A DNA stretch of 64,000 nucleotides from Spirosoma rhododendri (GTDB lineage Bacteria > Bacteroidota > Bacteroidia > Cytophagales > Spirosomataceae): positions 1,564,501-1,628,500 of the forward strand of contig NZ_CP051677.1 in the NCBI RefSeq assembly GCF_012849055.1, in the 5' to 3' direction. Below the pieces are notes generated by a model that was not told where the DNA came from, did not search any database, and saw only the letters and a program-made list of their open reading frames with translations. The translations under genes and the position numbers were made by a program. Below are positions 1 through 7,904 of the stretch, one piece after another (position 1 is the first letter of the stretch; every line of letters begins with the position of its first letter).

Positions 1-2
1 TT

Positions 3-290
3 CGGAAAGACCTCGCCAACAAGCGCGGCAGCATTGGCCTCGCGGGCGAGAACTTTATCGGCAACGGCGTGACGATGCGCACTACGCTCGATTCTCCGCT
101 GATCTCGCAGGTCAACGTTAATCACCTCTACAATGCCAACGTCAAGGTGACATTCACTTATCGCATCGGTAAGATGACGTACGAAGAAAACCGCCGGAAA
201 GGTAAATCGGTCAACAACGACGACGTAAAAGGCGACGGCGGTAGCGATCAGCAGCAAAGCGCCCCTGCCGGTGGCGGACGGCCCCGATAG
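3..290 (+). CDS. TonB-dependent receptor / outer-membrane beta-barrel protein, C-terminal fragment
   Basis: Only the last ~95 residues lie in the window; the frame is open from base 3 and the gene starts upstream. The fragment has alternating hydrophobic and polar beta strands, an aromatic strand near VTFTYRIGKM, and then a short polar tail (RRKGKSVNNDD) rich in Gly, Asp and Gln. A final strand followed by 'RRK..S..NDD.K' is typical of the large Bacteroidota TonB-dependent receptors of the outer membrane beta-barrel family. These import nutrients across the outer membrane. The substrate cannot be told from this piece. The stop at 288-290 is followed directly by a strong palindrome (295-369). 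Confidence 0.7.
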   Translation, partial: RKDLANKRGSIGLAGENFIGNGVTMRTTLDSPLISQVNVNHLYNANVKVTFTYRIGKMTYEENRRKGKSVNNDDVKGDGGSDQQQSAPAGGGRPR

Positions 291-294
291 TGAT

Positions 295-369
295 TGTCTC
301 AGACAGCATCTTGCTGTCATTGGCTTAGCCAATAATGGCACATACGACAGCAAGATGCTGTCTGAGACA
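295..369. repeat. REPIN-like double palindrome (24-bp perfect inverted repeat)
   Basis: Arms 295-318 and 346-369 are perfect reverse complements (24 of 24). Each arm also contains its own small palindrome, GACAGCA-TCT-TGCTGTC or its complement. The 27-base spacer holds a third palindrome, ATTGGC-TTA-GCCAAT (319-333). Two small palindromes in inverted orientation is the architecture of REP doublets (REPINs). It may also terminate the upstream receptor gene, although no clear T-run follows. Related cores occur at 1201-1217 and 19510-19531. Confidence 0.75.
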
Positions 370-451
370 AACTTGTACAATCAACTCATTAACAGTAGTA
401 TACCCCGTTCGATTTCTTTTTTAATTTTAACCAACCAACAGTACACTTACT

Positions 452-1048
452 ATGAAAGCAATTGCCCTCTCTATTGCCGCTCTGTTGACCGTTTCGGTCG
501 CCAGCGCCCAGACCTGGACGGTCGACAAGGCCCACTCGAAAGTAGGCTTCACCGTGACGCACCTCATGCTGAGTGAGGTCGACGGTAATTTCAAAACGTT
601 TGATGCGAAACTGACAGCTAGCAAGCCCGATCTGTCGGACGCCGTTGTCGAGCTGACCGCCGATGTGAACAGCATCAACACCGACAACGAACGGCGCGAT
701 GGTCATTTGAAAACCCCGGATTGGTTCGATGCAGCCAAATACCCGACGATCACGTTTAAAAGCACGTCGTTTCAGAAAGTAGAGGGTAAGAAGTACAAGA
801 TGATGGGCAACCTGACGATGCACGGCGTCACCAAGCCCGTCATGCTCGACGCCGTTCTGACCGGTCCCGTTACGATGGATAGCCCACGTGGTAAGATGGA
901 AAAGGCGGGTCTGAAAGTAAACGGTACCATCAAGCGCACCGACTTCGGCGTTGGCTCGTCGGGTGGTGCGGTTGTCAGCGAAGAAATCGAAATCAAAGCT
1001 GCCGGTGAGTTCGCTAAGCAGGATGCGGCTATGGACGAGAAGAAGTAA
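452..1048 (+). CDS. YceI family periplasmic protein
   Basis: This is a 198-residue protein with a signal peptide (residues 1-19, ending ASAQ) followed by a YceI-like lipocalin-type beta barrel. Family hallmarks seen are TWTVDKAHSKVGFTVTHL at the N-terminus of the mature protein, the 'DGNFKTFDA' strand, 'RDGHLKTPDWFDAAKYPTITF', and a 'MHGVTKPV' strand. YceI proteins bind long isoprenoid-type lipids in the periplasm and are often stress- or growth-linked; the ligand here is unknown. Length is normal for the family. The ATG at 452 has no Shine-Dalgarno sequence. It is monocistronic between a palindrome and a terminator hairpin at 1063-1107. Confidence 0.9.
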   Translation: MKAIALSIAALLTVSVASAQTWTVDKAHSKVGFTVTHLMLSEVDGNFKTFDAKLTASKPDLSDAVVELTADVNSINTDNERRDGHLKTPDWFDAAKYPTITFKSTSFQKVEGKKYKMMGNLTMHGVTKPVMLDAVLTGPVTMDSPRGKMEKAGLKVNGTIKRTDFGVGSSGGAVVSEEIEIKAAGEFAKQDAAMDEKK

Positions 1049-1062
1049 CGAAACTAATTTTC

Positions 1063-1107
1063 AACACAAATGCCCCGACTCACAGGATGAGTTGGGGCAT
1101 TTGTGTT
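1063..1107 (+). terminator. Terminator hairpin after yceI-like gene
   Basis: The stem 1063-1080 / 1090-1107 pairs 18 bases with one G-T wobble (core AATGCCCC / GGGGCATT) around a 9-base loop. It sits 14 bases after the YceI stop codon. Confidence 0.75.
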
Positions 1108-1200
1108 AATGGAAAATGGTATCAGAGCATTCTTTTTGAACTACAAACAGTGGGGCCGGGGCGGGTTCCCGATACCACTGTTGAATTGGCTAATGTCCCC

Positions 1201-1217
1201 GACAGCTTCCAGCTGTC
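1201..1217. repeat. Small GACAGCT/AGCTGTC palindrome
   Basis: GACAGCT-TCC-AGCTGTC forms a perfect 7-bp stem, 8 bases beyond the 3' end of lysS. Its context (TGTCCCCGACAGC) resembles the arms of the palindromes at 295-369 and 19510-19531, so it is probably a single copy of the same repeat family. It could also help end lysS transcription. Confidence 0.5.
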
Positions 1218-1224
1218 AGAGCCG

Positions 1225-3018
1225 TCAGGCTAATTTGACGTGCCCTGTCCAGCCGTGAACGTCGGCGATGGTGGGCATCGGTATATCGAGTTTCAGGCGT
1301 TTGCGGGCACCGCCGAGGTCGTTGAACAGCTTGTTCGGGCTGGTAGCGCGTAGTTGCTCAACGGTCAGGATGTTCATCTTTTGCAGCGCCGGAATCCAGC
1401 CGGCCGGTACGCCAGCCGCGAGGAAATCGGCTTCGCCCGACTGCTCCAGCTTCTTCTCCGGCCGCATCTGCGGGAAAAACAGCACGTCCTGAATCGACGG
1501 TTGGTTGGTCATAATCATTGCCAGCCGGTCGATACCCAGCCCGACGCCTGCCGTGGGGGGCATTCCGTATTCAAGGGCGCGGAGGAAGTCTTCGTCGAGC
1601 ATCATCGCTTCTTCGTCGCCCCGCTCGGCCAGCCGAAGCTGCTCTTCAAACCGTTCGCGCTGATCGATGGGATCGTTCAGCTCCGAGTACGCATTGGCGA
1701 TTTCTTTCCCGTTACAGATCGCTTCAAACCGCTCGACCAGTCCGGCTTTGCTCCGGTGCTTCTTGGTCAGGGGCGACATCTCGACGGGGTAATCCGTAAT
1801 GAACGTCGGCTGAATCAGGTTGGGTTCGCAGGCATCGCCAAACAGTTCGTCGATCAGTTTCGACTTACCCATCGACGAATCGGTTTTGATACCCCGGTCT
1901 TCGGCTACCTGCCGCAGTTGCGCTTCGTCCATCGCCGACACGTCGACGCCCGTGTATTCCTGAATCGCTTCAAACATTGTCAGCCGTTTCCAGGGCCGCT
2001 TAAAGTCGATCACGTTTTCGCCCACCGTCACTTTCGTTGTACCGGCCACGTCGATAGCTACCTTCTCGACCATCTCCTCGATGGTGTCCATCATCCAGAG
2101 ATAGTCTTTGTAGGCCACGTAAAATTCGACCTGCGTAAACTCCGGGTTGTGGGTACGGTCCATGCCTTCGTTGCGGAAGTCTTTGGCGAACTCGAACACC
2201 CCGTCGTAGCCACCCACGATCAGCCGTTTCAGGTACAGCTCGTTGGCAATCCGCATATACAGCGTCATGTCGAGCGTGTTGTGGTGCGTCTGGAATGGGC
2301 GGGCCGTGGCACCCCCGTGGATAGGCTGGAGAATCGGCGTTTCGACTTCCAGATACCCTTTCTGGCTCAGAAACTGCCGGATCGAGTTGACCAGCTTCGT
2401 GCGCTTCACGAATACGTCGCGCACCTGCGGGTTCACGATCAGGTCGACGTACCGCTGCCGGTATCGCTGTTCGGGGTCGGTGAAGGCGTCGTAGGTTTCT
2501 TTTTCGCCTTGCTCGTTCACCACTTCTTTCACCACCGGCAGGGGCCGCAGCGACTTGTTCAGCACCGTAAACGACTGCACATACACCGACAGTTCGCCGG
2601 TCTGCGTCGTAAAGACGTAGCCTTCGATGCCGATGATGTCGCCGATGTCGAGCAGCTTTTTGAAGACCGTGTTGTACAGCGTCTTGTCGTCGCCGGGGCA
2701 GAGGTCGTCGCGCCGGAAGTACAGCTGCATCCGGCCGGTTGAGTCCTGCATTTCGGCAAACGATGCGCTGCCCATAATGCGGAAGCTCATCAGTCGGCCT
2801 GCGAGCCGGACGGTGTTCCAGGGGGTCTGGTCTTTGAAGTCGAGGTGGGGCTGGTAGCCGCCCTGCGTATCGGCACCGGTCTTATCGGCGAAGGCGTCGC
2901 GGAGCTGGGCAATGGTATGGGTAAGGTCGAAGAGCGGGGCGGGGTAGGGGTCGATACCCATCCGCATCAGTTCTTCCCGCTTCTGTCGGCGGTTTATCTC
3001 CTGTTCACTCAGTAGCAT
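1225..3018 (-). CDS. lysS: Lysyl-tRNA synthetase, class II
   Basis: A 597-residue cytoplasmic enzyme that charges tRNA-Lys with lysine using ATP. It has an N-terminal OB-fold anticodon-binding domain (about 60-190, including '[20 protein letters not shown]'), then the class II core with '[18 protein letters not shown]' (motif 2) and '[13 protein letters not shown]' (motif 3). It is longer than E. coli LysRS (505 residues) because of a C-terminal extension of about 90 residues after motif 3, ending in a helical segment '[17 protein letters not shown]', as in other Bacteroidota enzymes. I chose the ATG at 3018 ([13 protein letters not shown]); the 40 residues in frame upstream look noncoding. 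A -7-like TATTTTTG element (complement of 3063-3070) lies upstream. Confidence 0.96.
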   Translation of the reverse strand: MLLSEQEINRRQKREELMRMGIDPYPAPLFDLTHTIAQLRDAFADKTGADTQGGYQPHLDFKDQTPWNTVRLAGRLMSFRIMGSASFAEMQDSTGRMQLYFRRDDLCPGDDKTLYNTVFKKLLDIGDIIGIEGYVFTTQTGELSVYVQSFTVLNKSLRPLPVVKEVVNEQGEKETYDAFTDPEQRYRQRYVDLIVNPQVRDVFVKRTKLVNSIRQFLSQKGYLEVETPILQPIHGGATARPFQTHHNTLDMTLYMRIANELYLKRLIVGGYDGVFEFAKDFRNEGMDRTHNPEFTQVEFYVAYKDYLWMMDTIEEMVEKVAIDVAGTTKVTVGENVIDFKRPWKRLTMFEAIQEYTGVDVSAMDEAQLRQVAEDRGIKTDSSMGKSKLIDELFGDACEPNLIQPTFITDYPVEMSPLTKKHRSKAGLVERFEAICNGKEIANAYSELNDPIDQRERFEEQLRLAERGDEEAMMLDEDFLRALEYGMPPTAGVGLGIDRLAMIMTNQPSIQDVLFFPQMRPEKKLEQSGEADFLAAGVPAGWIPALQKMNILTVEQLRATSPNKLFNDLGGARKRLKLDIPMPTIADVHGWTGHVKLA

Positions 3019-3221
3019 AGCAGTCAGTCGGTTGGTCGCGTGGCGACCCGAATTTTGAGGGGCAAAAATAGCGAAAAGGATTGGCCTTTCCCCAGTTTCA
3101 TCCGAATATGCCGCCGGTCTGTGCCGCCGACCATTCATCCGATTTAACCCACGTAATTACCTGTTCGTCAATACCATTGTGCTATCAATCTGATAGCAAC
3201 CTTCCCCAGATTGATTCGATC

Positions 3222-4076
3222 ATGCAGGAAAAACCGTTAACCTCAATTTCGGGCTATGTGCTGTTACTTATAGCGGTACTATGCCTGCTCGCTGCCATTG
3301 GCGTTGCCGTCACCGGAATCAGTATTGTACTGGCCGTTCTGCTGTTTCTGGTGTCGATGGTCCTGTTTACGGGGATCACCGTTATCAACCCTAATGAAGC
3401 CTATGTGTCTACGCTGTTCGGTAATTACGTCGGTACGATAAAGCAGAACGGGCTGCGGTGGGTCAACCCGCTGTACAATCGGCGCAAGATCAGCCTGCGG
3501 GCGCGTAACCTGAATGGGCAGACGCTGAAAGTAAACGACAAGATGGGTAACCCCGTCGAAATTGCGGCCGTGGTGGTCTGGCAGGTGCAGGATACAGCCA
3601 AAGCCTTGTTCTCGGTCGACGATTACGTGCTGTTCGTGCAGATTCAGTCGGAAGCGGCTGTACGGAAACTAGCGAATTCCTACGCCTACGACCATATGGA
3701 GGACGATACGGCGTCGGTTACGCTGCGCGACAGTACGGGGCAGATCAACGTGTTTCTGGAGCAGGAACTCAACGAGCGGCTCGAACGGGCGGGCGTCGAC
3801 ATCATCGAAGCGCGGGTTAGTCACCTGGCCTATTCGTCGGAAATTGCCGGGGCGATGTTGCAGCGGCAGCAGGCAGCGGCTATGATTGCCGCCCGCCGAC
3901 TAATCGTGGAAGGGGCCGTCGGAATGGTTGAGATGGCGCTCGAACGGCTTGAAACCAAGGGCGTCGTACAACTGGACGAAGAGCGCAAAGCCGCGATGGT
4001 GAGCAACCTGCTGGTGGTACTTTGCGGTGAGAAAGGCGTCAGCCCGGTTGTCAATGCCGGGACATTGTATAACTAA
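3222..4076 (+). CDS. SPFH (band 7/stomatin-like) domain membrane protein
   Basis: A 284-residue protein starting MQEKPLT. Two hydrophobic helices lie at about residues 10-55, followed by '[22 protein letters not shown]', the typical start of an SPFH/band 7 domain, and a helical C-terminal part with '[23 protein letters not shown]'. SPFH proteins form oligomeric scaffolds in the inner membrane; the partner here is unknown. In-frame sequence upstream of the ATG at 3222 is rejected as start because the hydrophobic N-terminus begins naturally here. The gene is followed after 6 bases by an Arc-like DNA-binding protein, a pairing that recurs in many bacteria, so the two are likely one operon. Confidence 0.88.
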   Translation: MQEKPLTSISGYVLLLIAVLCLLAAIGVAVTGISIVLAVLLFLVSMVLFTGITVINPNEAYVSTLFGNYVGTIKQNGLRWVNPLYNRRKISLRARNLNGQTLKVNDKMGNPVEIAAVVVWQVQDTAKALFSVDDYVLFVQIQSEAAVRKLANSYAYDHMEDDTASVTLRDSTGQINVFLEQELNERLERAGVDIIEARVSHLAYSSEIAGAMLQRQQAAAMIAARRLIVEGAVGMVEMALERLETKGVVQLDEERKAAMVSNLLVVLCGEKGVSPVVNAGTLYN

Positions 4077-4082
4077 TCGCCT

Positions 4083-4283
4083 ATGCCGTCGGAGAAAAAA
4101 GCCTTCGTACTGCGAATTCAGGCGGAAACCCTGAAGGAACTGGAGCGGTGGGCGCAGGAAGAGTTTCGGAGCGTCAACGGGCAGATCGAATTTCTGCTCA
4201 GCGACGCCCTGCGCCGACGCAAACGCCGTTCCCGCGATGAGCCGCCCGCAGAAGCCGACGATTCACTCGAACCGTCAGCATAA
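4083..4283 (+). CDS. Arc-like ribbon-helix-helix protein
   Basis: A 66-residue protein. Residues 5-45 fit the ribbon-helix-helix fold: a beta strand 'KAFVLRIQ', a helix 'ETLKELERWAQEEF', a turn 'RSVNGQ' and helix 'IEFLLSDALRRRKR'. The remaining tail is basic then acidic (RRSRDEPPAEADD). RHH proteins dimerise and bind operator DNA through the strand. It begins 6 bases after the SPFH gene and is presumably cotranscribed. It could be an autorepressor of the pair or an antitoxin-like protein; no toxin gene adjoins it. Confidence 0.75.
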   Translation: MPSEKKAFVLRIQAETLKELERWAQEEFRSVNGQIEFLLSDALRRRKRRSRDEPPAEADDSLEPSA

Positions 4284-4298
4284 CGAATTCTAGTTGGT

Positions 4299-5078
4299 TT
4301 ACGGCTGCTTCTGCGCCCGTACCGTTTCGCCGATCAGCCGCACACCATCCAGCGTCAGCGACGGAATAACGTCGACAAACACGTCGCGCAGTGACGGAAT
4401 CTGGCCCGACAAACCGCCCGTGGCTACAGCAATGCAGTCGCCGTTTAGTTCGGTTCGGATGCGGTCGATGAGCGAGCGGACAAGCCCTTCGTAGCCCAGC
4501 ACGATACCGGCCTGAATGGCATGCGTCGTGCTTAGCCCCAAGGCCGATTCGGGTACCTGAATGGGTACTTCGGGCAGTTGGGCCGTGTTGGAAAACAACG
4601 ACCGGATGGCGGTTTTCAGGCCGGGCGCAATAGCGACGCCGAGAATTTGACCGTCGCCCGAAACGGTCGTAAAGGTCAGGGCCGTGCCGAAATCGACAAC
4701 GATGCAGTTCCGTTGGTAGCGCGTATAGGCCGCCAGCGCATTCGCCACCAGATCGGCCCCGATTTCGTGGGGACGCAGGATGTTGAGCGGCAGCAACGGG
4801 TACACGCCCGGCCCGACCACGACCGGCTCGTGGCCGAATAGGTCGCCGAGCATGGCTCGAAGCGTAGGCGTCAGATTAGGCACAACGCTGCTCAGCACGG
4901 TGTCCTGAACAGCACTCAGCGGCAGATTGGCTTCCAGCAGCCACAGCCGTAGCCGGGCTTCGTATGACCCAGCGGCTTCGTCGGGGCGGGCGGGGGTGCG
5001 CCAGACGAAACGCCAGGTGTCGGTGTCGTAAAGACCAAAAACGGCGTCGGTATTGCCAACGTCAACAGCTAGATGCAC
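4299..5078 (-). CDS. coaX: Type III pantothenate kinase
   Basis: A 259-residue enzyme of the ASKHA fold that phosphorylates pantothenate, the first step of coenzyme A synthesis, in the cytoplasm. The nucleotide-binding motif 'AVDVGNTDAVFGLYD' is at the N-terminus, 'RPHEIGADLVANALAAY' in the middle and 'CIVVDFGTALTFTTV' after it, with 'GGLSGQIP' near the C-terminus: all CoaX hallmarks. I chose the GTG at 5078, which places the DxGNT motif at the usual distance from the start. A TTG at 5123 would add 15 residues. It converges on the Arc-like gene with a 15-base gap. Confidence 0.93.
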   Translation of the reverse strand: MHLAVDVGNTDAVFGLYDTDTWRFVWRTPARPDEAAGSYEARLRLWLLEANLPLSAVQDTVLSSVVPNLTPTLRAMLGDLFGHEPVVVGPGVYPLLPLNILRPHEIGADLVANALAAYTRYQRNCIVVDFGTALTFTTVSGDGQILGVAIAPGLKTAIRSLFSNTAQLPEVPIQVPESALGLSTTHAIQAGIVLGYEGLVRSLIDRIRTELNGDCIAVATGGLSGQIPSLRDVFVDVIPSLTLDGVRLIGETVRAQKQP

Positions 5079-5244
5079 AAGCGATGAAAGAGTTACGGGG
5101 CGAAATACGGACAAATTCGGCAAAATCCCGCCGTGGCGGTTCGGCAGAAACGGCTGTGCCGGTCGTTAGCTATGTATCGGTTTTACCTGTGGCTATGGAA
5201 TCGGGCGGGTTTCTGCATCATACAGGTACGTAGACCGGCCACCT

Positions 5245-5871
5245 ATGTTTTTACGACGTTTTCGCAAACCCAAACCTGCTGCTGACCCTGCCGACCGACC
5301 GGCTGAGCTGCTTGCTCAGTACCGGGCCACGGGCGATGTGGCGTTGCTGGGCGAACTGTACGAACCGTACATGGAACTGGTGTATGCCGTCTGCTACAAA
5401 TACCTGCGCGACGAGGAAGAAGCGAAAGACGCCGTCATGCAGCTCTTCGAGCAACTGGTAGTCGATCTGCGTCGGCATGAAGTGCAACAGTTTCTGCCGT
5501 GGCTGCATAGCGTGTCGCGGAACTACTGCCTGATGCTGCTGCGCCGTCGGCAGGGGCGGCCGCAGATGGCCATGCTCGATTCAGTTCTGGCCGATGAAGA
5601 CGAGTCGGCGCTGACGAGTACGGTCGATGAGCCGGATCGGGAGGAAGACCTGAGCCGGATGGAGGCCTGCCTGCAAACGTTGCCTATCGAACAACGTACC
5701 TGCCTGACACTCTTTTATCTGGAGAAAAAAAGCTACGCCGACGTAAGCGAGCAAACGGGTTACGATCTGAAACAGGTAAAGAGTTATTTGCAAAATGGTC
5801 GGCGAAAACTTAAACTTTGCCTAAGCGATCCGCAGGGAATATCAGGTGCGGTACGCAACACAACCTCCTGA
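5245..5871 (+). CDS. ECF-type RNA polymerase sigma factor
   Basis: A 208-residue sigma-70 family protein. Region 2 lies at about residues 25-95: 'YEPYMELVYAVCYKYLRDEEEAKDAVMQLFEQL', with the helix that recognises the -10 element just after it (WLHSVSRNYCL). A linker follows, then region 4 at about 140-195 with 'LPIEQRTCLTLFYLEKKSYADVSEQTGYDLKQVKSYL', a helix-turn-helix for the -35 element. Two bases downstream is a membrane protein that looks like its anti-sigma factor. The upstream gene coaX is divergent, so the promoter must lie in 5079-5244. No signal-receiving TonB receptor adjoins it; the next genes are two outer-membrane barrels. Confidence 0.9.
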   Translation: MFLRRFRKPKPAADPADRPAELLAQYRATGDVALLGELYEPYMELVYAVCYKYLRDEEEAKDAVMQLFEQLVVDLRRHEVQQFLPWLHSVSRNYCLMLLRRRQGRPQMAMLDSVLADEDESALTSTVDEPDREEDLSRMEACLQTLPIEQRTCLTLFYLEKKSYADVSEQTGYDLKQVKSYLQNGRRKLKLCLSDPQGISGAVRNTTS

Positions 5872-5873
5872 CA

Positions 5874-6293
5874 ATGAGTGAGCAATTGACATTTGATGAA
5901 CTGCGGGCTTATCAGGCGGGCCAATTGAGTGGCCCGGCCCGGCACCGTGTCGAGCGGGTGTTGCTGGAAGACCCGTTTTATGCCGATGCGTTGGCCGGGC
6001 TGGAAGCCATGCAGCAGGCCGCCCGCCCCACACCCGCTCAACTGGCCAGCCTGCGCGATACGCTACAGGACCGGATTCACGCGTCGGCAACGAAAAAGCG
6101 GCTCTGGCACCTCTGGATAGCGACGATTCTAGCCGCGTTGCTTCTCGTGTTCGCCGTGGCTATTTACCTGATTTACTTCGTGCCGAAGAAAATGCACAAA
6201 CCAGTTCCGGCTATTCCACAAACAAGCTGGAACGCGACGACAGAATCGAGTTTATACCATCTTGATTCCATATACTGGAAAACGTTGACTTAA
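5874..6293 (+). CDS. Putative membrane-bound anti-sigma factor
   Basis: A 139-residue protein starting MSEQLTFDELRAYQ, two bases after the sigma stop codon, so probably translationally coupled. Residues 5-45 ('LRAYQAGQLSGPARHRVERVLLEDPFYADALAGLE') match the N-terminal helical segment that Bacteroidota anti-sigma proteins use, in a form without the zinc-binding Cys/His. One transmembrane helix follows at about residues 78-101, with a short periplasmic tail of about 35 residues. The likely job is to hold the sigma factor at the inner membrane. Assignment rests on gene order and topology more than on a named domain. Confidence 0.72.
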   Translation: MSEQLTFDELRAYQAGQLSGPARHRVERVLLEDPFYADALAGLEAMQQAARPTPAQLASLRDTLQDRIHASATKKRLWHLWIATILAALLLVFAVAIYLIYFVPKKMHKPVPAIPQTSWNATTESSLYHLDSIYWKTLT

Positions 6294-6353
6294 CGGAGAT
6301 CTGTTCTGCCCGAATCGGGCTACAGATGCCGTGTGACGGGAACAGCTATGTAG

Positions 6354-6397
6354 TTTACAAATGACCCGCGTGAAAGAAACTAAGTGTCATTTGTAAA
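6354..6397. other. 12-bp inverted repeat upstream of barrel genes
   Basis: TTTACAAATGAC at 6354-6365 and its exact complement at 6386-6397 flank a 20-base spacer. It lies in the 157-base gap between the anti-sigma gene and the first barrel gene. It could be a terminator for the sigma operon or an operator/leader structure of the barrel genes. A shorter GCCCGA-A-TCGGGC hairpin lies at 6308-6320. Confidence 0.5.
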
Positions 6398-6450
6398 ACA
6401 TTTGCAAAAGGTCGAGCGTTAACCCCGAGAATCAATTCGACCAATTGTCT

Positions 6451-7131
6451 ATGTTTCGCACAATTTCTTTACGTTCTTTTTACTGCTTAGTTGTTTTAGT
6501 TAGCCTTTGTTTCACAGGTAGTTACGCGCAGCAGCGTTTCAGTGCTGGCCCCCGAATTGGCTTGAATTTATCTAATTACTGGGGCAACGCCGACGATCTA
6601 CGCTTCAAGCCGGGTGTCAACGCCGGGGTTTTCCTGTCCTACAGTTCGCTGAACCATTTTGGCATCTCTGCCGACGTTCTATACTCGCAACGCGGTGCCA
6701 AATACGACACGCAGGTGCTCAAGTTTACCCAGCGGGTCAACTACCTGGAGATACCCGTCGTGGCCCGTTATTACCTGACGCTGAATGGTGATTTCCGTCC
6801 AAACATCTTCATCGGACCGTCGCTGGGATTCAAGCTCAACGCCCGTCGTGTCAATGGTGAGCCTAACGTGAACAACATCAACGCCGACAATACCAGCGAT
6901 TTCCGCGATATCGATCTGGGCGCAACGGGTGGCTTCCAGCTGAACTGGCGCACCGGCAAACGCCAGCACTTCCTGATCGACGCCCGCTACACGCTGGGCC
7001 TGAGCGAAGTACAAACCAGCCTGCCTAACCGGTGGGGGGCTCGTAACAACCTGCAAAACTCGACCATCAGCCTGTCGCTGGGTTACGCATTCGGGGTTGG
7101 TCCTGAATTCCGCAGCCGCTACAGCCGGTAG
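6451..7131 (+). CDS. Outer-membrane beta-barrel protein (PorT-like), tandem copy 1
   Basis: A 226-residue secreted protein. The signal peptide is about residues 1-25, ending GSYAQ. The mature protein starts QQRFSAGPRIGLNLSN and has about eight amphipathic strands, with 'SSLNHFGISADVLYSQRGAKY', 'RVNYLEIPVVARYYL' and the last strand 'LGYAFGVGPEF'. This matches the small PorT/OmpW-like barrel family (outer membrane beta-barrel protein family) found in many copies in Bacteroidota; their functions are mostly unknown. The ATG at 6451 is preferred to an upstream TTG at 6445. The next gene is clearly a paralogue. Confidence 0.82.
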   Translation: MFRTISLRSFYCLVVLVSLCFTGSYAQQRFSAGPRIGLNLSNYWGNADDLRFKPGVNAGVFLSYSSLNHFGISADVLYSQRGAKYDTQVLKFTQRVNYLEIPVVARYYLTLNGDFRPNIFIGPSLGFKLNARRVNGEPNVNNINADNTSDFRDIDLGATGGFQLNWRTGKRQHFLIDARYTLGLSEVQTSLPNRWGARNNLQNSTISLSLGYAFGVGPEFRSRYSR

Positions 7132-7167
7132 TTTTTAGTACCATCCATTCACTATAGAATACCTCAC

Positions 7168-7851
7168 ATGACACGAACTAAAACCGTGGGTAGCTGGCTT
7201 GCCGTAGCCCTACTCTGTGCCAGTATGCCGTTTGCAACGGCTCAGCAGCGATTCAGCGCCGGCCCACGCGTTGGCGCTAATCTCTCCAGCTTTGCCGGTA
7301 ATGCGATGGGAAACCAATATCGGCCGGGTCTGACGGCTGGATTGTTTGTCATGTACAGTTCGCTGAATCACTTCGGTATTTCTGTCGACGCACTGTATTC
7401 ACAAATGGGGGCTAATTATTCGGCCTTCGACGCACTATCGCAAACGTCAATTACGTACAAGCAACGGTTAACCTATATCGAGGTGCCGGTGGCACTCCGA
7501 TACTTTCTGACTAATAGCGGTACGTTTCGCCCTAATTTATTCGTAGGACCATCATTAGGGTTTCTGGTCAAAGGGGAGAGTTTGCCCGTAGAGCGTCTAG
7601 GCGTTCAGTTTCCAACGATCGATAATACGTCGTCGTTTCGGCCGCTTGATTTGGGGCTGATGGCTGGCTTTCAGTTGAACTTTCCGGGCTTTGGCGAGCG
7701 GCAGCGTTTCCTTATCGATGGCCGGTACCGTTACGGGCTGAACGATGTTCGTAAGGACAACACCACGAATTCGCACAATTCGACGTTCACGCTGACGCTG
7801 GGCTACGGTTTCGGCGTTGGTCCGGAGTATCGCAGTCGGTATCAGAAATAG
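7168..7851 (+). CDS. Outer-membrane beta-barrel protein (PorT-like), tandem copy 2
   Basis: A 227-residue paralogue of the preceding gene, 36 bases downstream. The signal peptide ends at ATAQ. Shared blocks are QQRFSAGPR, YSSLNHFGIS, GPSLGF, DLGL.AGFQLN and the end GFGVGPEYRSRY, so the pair arose by tandem duplication. The two differ most in the extracellular-loop positions (for example residues 80-95 and 135-155), as expected for surface-exposed parts. The function is not known. A bidirectional terminator follows. Confidence 0.82.
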   Translation: MTRTKTVGSWLAVALLCASMPFATAQQRFSAGPRVGANLSSFAGNAMGNQYRPGLTAGLFVMYSSLNHFGISVDALYSQMGANYSAFDALSQTSITYKQRLTYIEVPVALRYFLTNSGTFRPNLFVGPSLGFLVKGESLPVERLGVQFPTIDNTSSFRPLDLGLMAGFQLNFPGFGERQRFLIDGRYRYGLNDVRKDNTTNSHNSTFTLTLGYGFGVGPEYRSRYQK

Positions 7852-7864
7852 CCGACGTTTCTAC

Positions 7865-7901
7865 GAAAACGGCCGCTGGATACCCTCCAGCGGCCGTTTT
7901 C
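7865..7901. terminator. Bidirectional terminator
   Basis: A perfect 16-bp stem, 7865-7880 / 7886-7901 (core ACGGCCGCTGGA), around a 5-base loop. It has A-rich and T-rich sides, so it can end both the barrel genes (plus) and the aldo/keto reductase (minus). Confidence 0.85.
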
Positions 7902-7904
7902 GGT

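Noticed and set aside
1354..2742. 462-codon open frame on the plus strand inside lysS
   Set aside because: It is antisense to a complete, motif-rich lysS. Its product is His/Arg/Val-rich without any domain, as expected for a shadow of a high-GC gene.
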